DNA from: Desmodesmus armatus
Lineage: Eukaryota; Chlorophyta; Chlorophyceae; Sphaeropleales; Scenedesmaceae
Direction of reading: 5' to 3'
Assembly: GCA_007449985.2 (NCBI GenBank)
Contig: VIIQ02000096.1
Span: 124,001-188,000 of the forward strand
Length of the DNA stretch: 64,000 nucleotides
Shown here one piece after another: positions 56,912 to 64,000 of the stretch; the first letter of the stretch is position 1; every line of letters begins with the position of its first letter. The translations under genes and the position numbers were made by a program. The notes under the pieces were generated by a model. The model ran no database searches, was not told the origin of the DNA, and saw only the letters and a program-made list of their open reading frames with translations.

Positions 56912-59900
56912 CGCCACACACACTATCAAACTCCATCCCCCACGTACTTTGGTGGTGCGGGGAAGCGTTCGTGGTAAATGATCATCTGTGCCCCCAGCCC
57001 CAGCCTGACACCCCCCCCCCCACACACACACACACTATATCAAACGCCATTCCTCACTCACTTTGGTGGTGCGGGGAAGCGTTCGTGGTAGATGATCATC
57101 TGTGCCCCCACCAGCCCCAGCCCAACACGCCCTTACCCCCTCTGACTACCACACCCAGCTATCAATCCTACACCGCATGTGAGTGATCACTCACTTTGGT
57201 GGTGCGGGGAAGCGTTCGTGGTAGATGATCATCTGTGCCCCCACCAGCCCCAGCCTCAGGCCCAGTGGGGGGCAGGGCAGGTGCTCCCTGCTGAAGTAGG
57301 GGGCTCATAAGCATCGTCAGCACAACCCCAGGATAGCGATATGCGGGGGGTGGGGTAGCCTGGGCGGCCCTTACTGCCCCAGTGGATGGTCCTGCAGGGC
57401 ATAGCACACCACAGCACACCGCAGCACAGCACAGCACAATGCGCTTAGAATGAATGAAACACACAGCACACAGCACAGGGCTTAGTTGGGTGCAGCCCGG
57501 GCAGAGATGTACCGCACACTGCAGGTACTGTCTGCACAACAAATGCCATACCCTAGTGGACAACCTTATGCAGCACAGGATCTGCAGCTGCTAAACTCAC
57601 ACACTGTAATCGCATCGCCTTCTTTGCCCACCATCAACACCTTCACACACAAAACAATTGCTGAGCTAACTGGCAATTCCTTGCCTCCCTACTAGGTAGT
57701 ACCTGTGTGTGAACAGCAGTGCTGCCCCGGGCTCTGCAGGCAGTGCTCGAATGTGCTGGTAGGACTCCTTGTGGGGTAGGGCAGCTGTAAGGGGGTCAGG
57801 GGCACCCTCCTCTTCTGGATCTCCCTCATAGTAACCAGGGTCTGCAAACCTGGTGGTGTTGGAGTACAAATGCGGGGCATGGTGGGCAAAAGTTTGGTTA
57901 GTAGTGGAGCAGTTGCAGTGTGCAGTGTTGGGAGGTGTTTGTGGCGTAGCGGCCATGGGTTATGGGTTTTAGGTGCACCCTTCTCCTCAGGGTCTCCCTC
58001 ATAATACCCGGGGTCTGCAAACCTGGGGGAGACAAGCAGAGCAGCAGGTATGGGGTCAGGGCGTGGGGTGGGGTGCCACAGTGGAACAGTGTGGCTGAGC
58101 AATTGCCGTGTGCAGGGTGGGGGAGTACTTTTTGCGAACTAGTGTGCCGACCATGACCTGAAGGGTTTAGGGGCGCCCTTGTACTCAGGGTCAATGTTGG
58201 ACTTCACGGCTGCACACCTTGAAATCAAATATCTCAATGTCCACCCCTGAGCGCTTTGAACCCCCTACCCCCTTGGCCACACACAGTAAACAGAAAGGCA
58301 TGTGGGCCTAGGCTTGCTCTGCCCCTGTCCTTCTCCCAGACAAGGGCAGAGCAAGCCTAGGCCCACATGCCTTTCTGTTTACTGTCCTTCTCCCGGACAG
58401 AGGCCATGCTGGATGGTCGCACATTGGTGCCCCCCCCCCCACCCACACACACACAACTACTTCCCGCACCCACATAGTTGCTCAGTACATTGGTCAGACT
58501 GCTGCGCACCTTGGTATGACATACAGGCAGCTGTTCTCAGGTGTAGCTGGTGTGAGTGGGACCCACATGGTTGCATACATGGCAGTGCCGTCAGGCCTAA
58601 AGGTAGCTGGGGAGTCGTCCGGCTGTCGGTCGCGGTGGGGGGAGAACCCACACCTCCCTGATTGGGGTCGACCAGCCTGTGACAGAGGGACACAGAGACA
58701 GGGGGACACAGAAAGAAAGAGTGACCCAGGGGTTGGACGCACAGATACACTGAAGTGCCAAATTGCTGGATTGAACCCGGCCATGGTAAGGGATGCAGCT
58801 GTATATTCACAAAGGCACAAGGTTCCGGTGACAGCAGTAACCTACTAAGAGCTACTCATCCAGCTGCATTGAGGCCCTACCAGACCTCAAAAGCTCGATT
58901 GAAGTTCCTAGCAAGGATGTAAGCCAGGCAGTTCACATTTGTTTCAAGACTAACAGCAAAGCGACTGTGTGAGCAGTACTGTACTGGCCACACCACGCAC
59001 GCACCACGCCAGTATGTCCATGTTGCATGCGTTGCCCCCTGTGGCTGATTTCATGACAGCTGATGCCTGCTGAACCATCGCCCACACCTGCACATAAACA
59101 TAACATATGTCAACGGCCGCAGACACCCGCATTGGCGGAAGAAAGTGAAACATACTTGTAGGGACCGCAATCCTGCATCAGGATTCCTGCACTGATTTGC
59201 GTGCAGTCTTCGTCAGGATCAGATCCCTGGATGCCCCCGCCCCTCTGCCCTCTGCCATCCGACCATCTTCCCACAGACACCACCAGCAGGGCTCCCGACT
59301 CTCCAGCCCCCTGGAAGCCCCTACCCGTCTTGACCGTCGCTCCCTTTTTCCTATCATCCCTTGCCTGGTGCCCCCTCCTCCAGGTCCAGTCCACCTGAGC
59401 ACACGCCACCAACCTGGTCCATCAAAAAACCCTCACCCCCTCCTTGTCGCCCCCCAACCCCCCGCGCAGGCCACCTCGCTGCGCCTCACCTCATCGTACA
59501 TAAGCAGCATGTTCCTCAGGCGCCCCTTGCCTCCCCTTGTCAGACTGCCTCCCAACACAGCTCCCCTCCTCCCCCCTGCAGGCCACCTCGTTGCTCCCCT
59601 CACCTCTTCGTACACAAGCAGCCTGACCATGATGGTCCCTCAGGCCCCCTCACCCTTCTATTTCAACTGCCTCTCCCCGATCCCCGAGCAGGCCACCTTG
59701 CTGCCCCCTCACCTCATCATACACAAGCAGCATGGAGGGGGGCCAGCCGTGCCGCACCAGGTTGACTGCTGCATCTGCCAAGGCTTCCAAGTCAACAGAC
59801 CACGGCAGCTCTTCAGGATCGATCTGACCAGCAAAAAGGTGATGGCATGACCGTGTGGATGAGTTTGGGGGGGTGTCAGCTAGTCACATGGATGCACGGC

Positions 59901-60477
59901 AGGGAGTTGAGGTGCACCCTCTGCCCACGCTGACCCAATGTCAGCATGATGTGCACCTGCCACAGGGTTTGAACATAACATTGTGATGTTCGCTGAAATA
60001 ACATAACATTGTGATGTTTACTGGCACGAGGGACTGCCCGAGGTACGCATGTGGGAAGGTAGGCAGCCTGCCAAGTGCGGCTTACCGTCCCAGCACAGCC
60101 CGGTACCTCACAGTCACATGCTCCAGCAGCCTGCCCACCTGCGCCACGCCTGCATTATTTATCTGCTGCTTCAAGTCCTTCAGACGGTCCTTGGGAGGCT
60201 TGATGGGCTTGCAGCTACTGATGTATGCGGCATCACCAACGTGCAGTCCAGGGTTCAGCTGCGTCCAGTAGCTGGGGTTCAACGCCTCTGTGAGGTTCTG
60301 ATGCTTGGCATGCAGATCGGGATGATCAGGGAGGAGGCTAGCATCGAATCGGGGCAGCGTTGCACTGCTGCTGCCGTTAGTGGGCATCACTACTGCTGCT
60401 GCCAAACGGCTGGGGCTGCAAGGGCTGAGGCCCACTGCTACCGACACTGGATTGACCGTGCAGACTTTTTGCTGCAC
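55665..60477 (-). CDS. PhyH-type Fe(II)/2-oxoglutarate dioxygenase with acidic low-complexity tail (two apparent 1-nt deletions)
   Basis: Exons 60477-60139, 59823-59713, 59087-59005, 58676-58510, 57849-57703, 57391-57195 and 56517-55665, about 632 residues. Landmarks of the phytanoyl-CoA dioxygenase-like fold: LAWLVDPNQGG, then GFSPHRDRQPDDSPATF with the metal-binding H-x-D; ATMWVPLTPATPENSCLYVI; RFADPGYYEGDPEEEGAP; ALPAEPGAALLFTHR then TIHWGSKGRPGYPTPRISLS with the distal metal His and the 2-oxoglutarate Arg. The last exon turns Ala/Lys-rich with an acidic end (GEGDFADDYEDD). Exon 4 and exon 6 each need one extra base, near 58646 and 57300, both in G or C runs, to keep the family frame. Introns carry repeated exon edges and a perfect hairpin. 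The oxidised substrate is unknown. Confidence 0.82.
56809..57250 (-). repeat. Four tandem copies of the PhyH exon 6 donor edge
   Basis: The exon end encoding AQMIIYHERFPAPPK with its donor (57250-57194) recurs at about 57120-57060, 57000-56947 and, more diverged, 56860-56809. The copy at 57195 is continuous with the upstream exon and is taken as real. Spacing is about 115-135 bp. Confidence 0.88.
56877..56910. repeat. 34-base C homopolymer in PhyH intron 6
   Basis: The longest mononucleotide run in the window, between exon-edge copies. Shorter C runs and CA repeats adjoin it. Confidence 0.95.
57970..58217 (-). repeat. Two upstream copies of the PhyH exon 5 acceptor edge
   Basis: The acceptor and exon start (57849 down) encoding FADPGYYEGDPEE-GAP recur at 58022-57975 (close copy) and 58217-58160 (diverged, reading IDPEYKGAPKP). 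The offsets are 173 and 195 bp. Confidence 0.82.
58284..58384. repeat. Perfect inverted repeat, 41-bp arms, 19-nt loop
   Basis: Arms 58284-58324 and 58344-58384 are exact reverse complements, starting CAGTAAACAGAAAGGCATGT. The loop sequence CTGTCCTTCTCCCAGACA is repeated directly just after the right arm (58382-58399, one mismatch). It lies in the intron between PhyH exons 4 and 5. Confidence 0.95.
59480..59640 (-). repeat. Two downstream copies of the PhyH exon 2 donor edge
   Basis: The exon 2 end (MLLVYDE plus GTGAGG, donor at 59713) recurs as VRLLVYEE near 59604 and MLLMYDE near 59490, each followed by the same GTGAGG and AGGTGGCCTGC sequence. Spacing is about 110 bp. Confidence 0.85.
59972..60018. 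repeat. Exact 19-bp direct repeat, period 28 bp
   Basis: AACATAACATTGTGATGTT at 59972-59990 and again at 60000-60018, in the first intron of the PhyH gene. Confidence 0.85.
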
Positions 60478-60924
60478 GTCGGACTGGCAGAATTGTCAAG
60501 GACGGACTTTCCGACAGTTCAGATCGATCTGCTGACAGCTCAGTACTGCTGACACCTCGGTATCGATTCAATACCAGCAAGCCTGCTATCGTGCATGCCA
60601 GTAAAAGAGATGTTAAGACCACCCGATTCCAACCGAGAAAGTAGAGGCCAGGAGCTTGGGAAGAGGAAAAGGCAGCAGGAAAAAGGCAGGCGCCACAGCA
60701 CACGCATGCCAGTAATATGCAGATTACACGAGATTCACCCGGTTCGCTGCCGGCAAGGCCACTGGCTCGTTTGACCAAATCACCAGCTACCAAAACCAAT
60801 GAGCTACAGTACCCCAAAAAGAATGCAAGCCTGTTGCCAACTGCACCCGTGCACACAGAGGGTGTGCACAGTGACACACGCACAGCGCTACCAAAAAGGG
60901 AGGGCAGTTTCAGCCCGTGTCAAC
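60478..60924. promoter_or_regulatory. Region between PhyH start and MFS transporter stop (both minus strand)
   Basis: 447 bp holding the transporter 3' UTR (TGTAA at 60728-60724) and the PhyH promoter. An open frame on the minus strand here (60883-60377) encodes two hydrophobic stretches (see rejected items). Confidence 0.45.
60724..60728 (-). terminator. Candidate poly(A) signal TGTAA for the MFS transporter
   Basis: TTACA on the plus strand, about 200 nt past the transporter stop at 60925. Confidence 0.5.
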
Positions 60925-63738
60925 TCAACAGCTGGCATTTGACCTTCCGTGTTCATCAGTCACAACCGCCTGTAACTCACTCCCCTCCCGCTGCACAACT
61001 GCCTCCCACTGCTGACTGAAACTGCTGCGACTGCCAGACCGTCCCAACACCCTCCAGCTGCCCCCACTAGACAGCAGCCGCTGCACCAAAGACCCATCCC
61101 TTGCCACTCCTGCATCAGCCAAGCTGTCTTCATCCCCTGCTGCTGCCCCTGCCCAGCCGCCTCCGCAGCCATGGCTACTGCTGCTTGCACTGCCGTCAGG
61201 CTTGCTACCGTACAGGGTGTGCAGGTCAGACATGGTGTCAGGCTGTGGCTTGCCCCGTGTCTCAGGCAGCAGGCAGGTCATTGCAGCTGTCGCAGCAGAC
61301 AGGATGCCAACAAGAGCAAACGGCATCTTGGGGTGTCCCATCCGCTCGCCTGCATAAATGATGAAGGGAGCAACTGCACCGCCAAGCCTGCAGAAGCCCA
61401 CACAGGACAGCACAGCACAGGTCATGTGGCCTTGCTCATGACTGGAGTGAGCTCCTTGGCACTGACGTGGTGATCCGCATTCCCACCATTGTCATTGCAA
61501 AGAGCATCCCAGTCGCACACTCCCTCACACATTCACCCACTAGCACACGACCGTGGACATTGACCCTACCCTTCCTAAGCCTGCCTCCCCGCACATCCCA
61601 CCCACCTCGCTGCCTGGTTGCCCCCAGCCAACGCCGCCGACCGCACACTTGTAGGCATCAGCTCAGCAGCATAGATGTAGGCCAGGCTCCAGGTGCTAGA
61701 GCAGCTGGACTTGCCAAGGCTGGCCAATGCAGTGCTCCAGCCCCCTGGCCTCAGTAGGCTGCAGGCATAGCAGGCCACGCCAGTAACCAAGAGGCCAGTG
61801 GCGATGGTGGGGCGCCGACCTATGGCGTCCACAGCAATGGCGCCGAGAACGGTAGCTGGCAGCTCTCCTGTAGCATGGATACAGGGGGTCGAGAAAAGCA
61901 ACCCACACTAGAACCATAAGCTAGGTGAAGGGTGTTTTTGCAGTGCTTGTGTGGATTTGAACAATAGCAAGGTGTGACTTTGACAACCCGGCAGCTGGCA
62001 GGTTGCGAGGCATCTGGATGAAGACCCAGAAACAAGCCGCATGACCAGCACCCTACTGCCATCACCGTGCAGCAGCACCTCCCCTAGGCTGCGCAAGCCC
62101 GCCTACCTATGGATGTGAGGATGAAATTGACGTACAGCGAGCCCGACAACTTCTCAGTTGCCAAGTTGGCGGTGAAGAATGCGGCCGCCATAACAGTGCA
62201 CACCCACGAGCTGACCTGCAACACAAATGAGTCAGGATGAAGTACTATCCTTTCTCATCCAGGACCGATACCTGTACCATTTTGGGGCTGCTGCTGTTAC
62301 GAGCAGTGAGGGGACTCCGGGTTTGTGACATTCAAGGGCACTGACTGACATGTCAGCAACATGCCATACAAGGCGTAAGCGAGGGCAGCTGCACCTTGCC
62401 TTGAGAAACATCAATACTGGCAACAAGCTCAAGGCCTATAGAGTCACACACATGCACACTGGCAGCATAGGTCATTGACAGACACAGTGACAGGCACTGG
62501 GATGCAGATGCTGCACTGAGCCCATCAGTGCAGCATGCAGGTGTATGCAACCGTCACACAGACACACTCACCCAGAAAAATCTTGCCAGAAGTGGGTCAT
62601 AGAATATCATCCAGACGGTATCCCCTGCATGTTGAGCGACTGTACGGCCGCTGCTACCCTGCTGGCTCTGCTGCTGCTGCTGCTGCTGCTTCTGCATTCT
62701 GAGTTTACTATGCTGGTCTAGCTGCTGCTGGTGTTGCTTAGCATGCAAGTCAGCCGTAAGGGAAGCCGAAGAAGAGATGCTTTGCTGACACAACAGTGAC
62801 ACCACCTCGCTGTCTTGCTGCTGAGTAGGCTCATCAATATCAGCAACACCATCATCACTCTCGCCTGCTGTCACTGCTATCACTGCTGCTGCCTTTCCGT
62901 TGACTGCCACTGGGGCTGCAGATGCTGCCTCGTCATGTGCTGGCAGCACCTTGCCATCCTGCACTCCCCCAGTTGCCAACTGCTCAATCACGTGCTGGGG
63001 CAGCTCTCTACCATTCAGGTGCGCAAGCCATGACAGCGTCCGTACTGCTGGCTCCTGCCGGCCGTGCAGCAGCTGCCACCGTGGTGACTCTGGCACAGCT
63101 GCTGCCAGGGCTGCTGTCAGCACACAGCATGCTGCCACCGCCGTGTACAGTGCCCGCCAGTCCTGCAGGAGCAGAGCCATGGCTGGCAGCACCCATTCCC
63201 TGTGACACATGCCAGCACAGGACACAGACACACACGACACAGTGTCTACACGAATTGCCCCTTCAATGCCATTGATTGGGTATGCCACCATAAACTCTGT
63301 CTTTCACTTTACAATGCCAACAGCGATGCCTGCATGCAAGGCGGAACACACTCTGACTGGACGGTATGCCTGCCATGATATCATGTGTCTGCTGATGTGC
63401 ATGGCACATATTCACACACTGGAGTGGATGGCAAGCTGATCAGCAGGAGAGCAGCGGGGAGCACCCACTCACCCAAGATGATACACCAATTGAGACCCCG
63501 TGCCCGCCCTGCCCCGGTAGGTAGGCCCAACTGATTCTGTAGCCAGCACATAAGCTGCAATCGGCAGCCCAGAGCAGCAGACACCCTGCAGCACCCGCCT
63601 GTGATGTACATGCTGTACGTGTTGCTGGCAGCGCACAGCAGCGTGACTGCTGCTGTGGAGATGGAGGAGGCTAGCAGAGCTGCTTTGCGGCCGTGGGCGT
63701 CTGCTAGCCAGCCAAATACGGAGCTGCCTATGGCATAC
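60925..63738 (-). CDS. MFS transporter, organic cation/sugar porter type (5' end beyond window, one apparent 1-nt deletion)
   Basis: Membrane solute carrier with 12 expected helices. Exons recovered: 63738-63473, 63199-62572, 62215-62107, 61867-61606 and 61387-60925. Motifs in order: GSSVFGWLADAHGRKAAL (the G-x-L-x-D-x-x-G-R-K/R loop 2-3 signature), PIAAYVLATESVGPTYRGRA, PESPRWQLLHGR after helix 6, a long cytosolic loop with a Gln run, GAIAVDAIGRRPTIATGLL (loop 8-9), AELMPTSVRSAALAGG, and PETRGK after helix 12. These fit the SLC22/OCT-like branch also found in plants and algae. Near 63600 one base is missing between SNTYSMYIT and RVLQGVCCSG, again in a G run. The N-terminal helix is to the right of the window. 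The substrate cannot be deduced. Confidence 0.82.
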
Positions 63739-64000
63739 CTGCGCGGCGGCAGAACAGGATGGCAGGGGAGCAGGAAGTGGGGTGAAGAAGGGGTGGGTGA
63801 TTGCAACAGGTGCGGGAAAGTGGGGAGAGTAGGGGGGCGGGGGCTGCAATTGCGAGGGAGCGGAGGAAGGGCTGGTTTATGAGGAGAGGCATGAGCGAGT
63901 GGGTGGTGTCAGCTGCCTGGCGACTGCATCCAGGTGCAACTGTCTGCACTCTATCCTGGCATTACCGTTTGTGTCACAAATAACAGCATTGAGGCATCCT

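Noticed and set aside
60377..60883. Minus-strand open frame of 168 codons with two hydrophobic stretches, just upstream of the PhyH gene
   Set aside because: It overlaps the proposed PhyH first exon in another frame and the transporter's poly(A) region. No splice link to the dioxygenase frame was convincing, though a membrane-anchored N-terminus cannot be fully excluded.

Overview
The window is nuclear DNA of a eukaryote, most likely a green alga of the chlorophycean lineage. Multi-exon genes have GT-AG introns, several genes are followed by the algal poly(A) signal TGTAA, coding exons carry CAG/GCN runs (polyGln, polyAla), a C-terminal MYND-finger protein is present, and several products have N-terminal organelle-targeting sequences. 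A Scenedesmus/Sphaeropleales-like source is my guess from base composition and repeat style and is not proven. No bacterial operons, rRNA, CRISPR arrays or convincing tRNA genes were seen.

Layout: 0.3-2.6 kb (-) mitochondrial-carrier-family NAD/folate-type transporter, 3' end off the window; 3.0-3.9 kb (+) and 5.6-8.5 kb (+) two unrecognised proteins; 9.9-13.7 kb (-) MYND zinc-finger protein; 13.7-18.3 kb gene-poor with a minisatellite; 18.3-20.3 kb (-) plastid-type rhodanese; 20.6-21.8 kb (+) acyl-CoA-binding protein; 22.9-24.6 kb (-) SAM-methyltransferase-like protein with a polyGln tail; 24.9-31.2 kb (+) ribophorin I/OST1 in 15 exons; 32.8-36.8 kb (-) organellar bS21-like ribosomal protein with a very long Ala/Gln-rich tail; 37.2-37.9 kb (+) organellar bS6; 40.5-41.9 and 46.3-47.5 kb (+) two paralogous HNH-nuclease-like proteins inside a segmental duplication; 50.4-53.8 kb (+) secreted glycoprotein of unknown family; 55.7-60.5 kb (-) PhyH-type Fe(II)/2-oxoglutarate dioxygenase; 60.9 to at least 63.7 kb (-) organic-cation/sugar-type MFS transporter, 5' end off the window.

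The genes are ordinary housekeeping and organelle genes and do not form one pathway. Four divergent pairs share short intergenic promoters of 305-422 bp: carrier/unknown, rhodanese/ACBP, methyltransferase/OST1 and bS21/bS6. The last pair is notable because bS6 and bS21 both belong to the small-subunit platform.

The most unusual features are: (1) a 280-bp element built like a miniature LTR retrotransposon (TRIM) with 79/86-bp terminal repeats, primer-site and polypurine-like tracts and a 5-bp target duplication, whose empty site survives in the paralogous copy 5.7 kb away; (2) repeated tandem copying of exon edges, meaning coding sequence plus splice site, into the adjacent introns of OST1 and the PhyH gene, at least seven junctions; (3) a perfect 41-bp inverted repeat in a PhyH intron; (4) the HNH-like pair; (5) three apparent 1-nt deletions in G/C runs of the last two genes, which look like consensus errors or early decay. 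All exon models were spliced by eye and checked only for phase and family fit.
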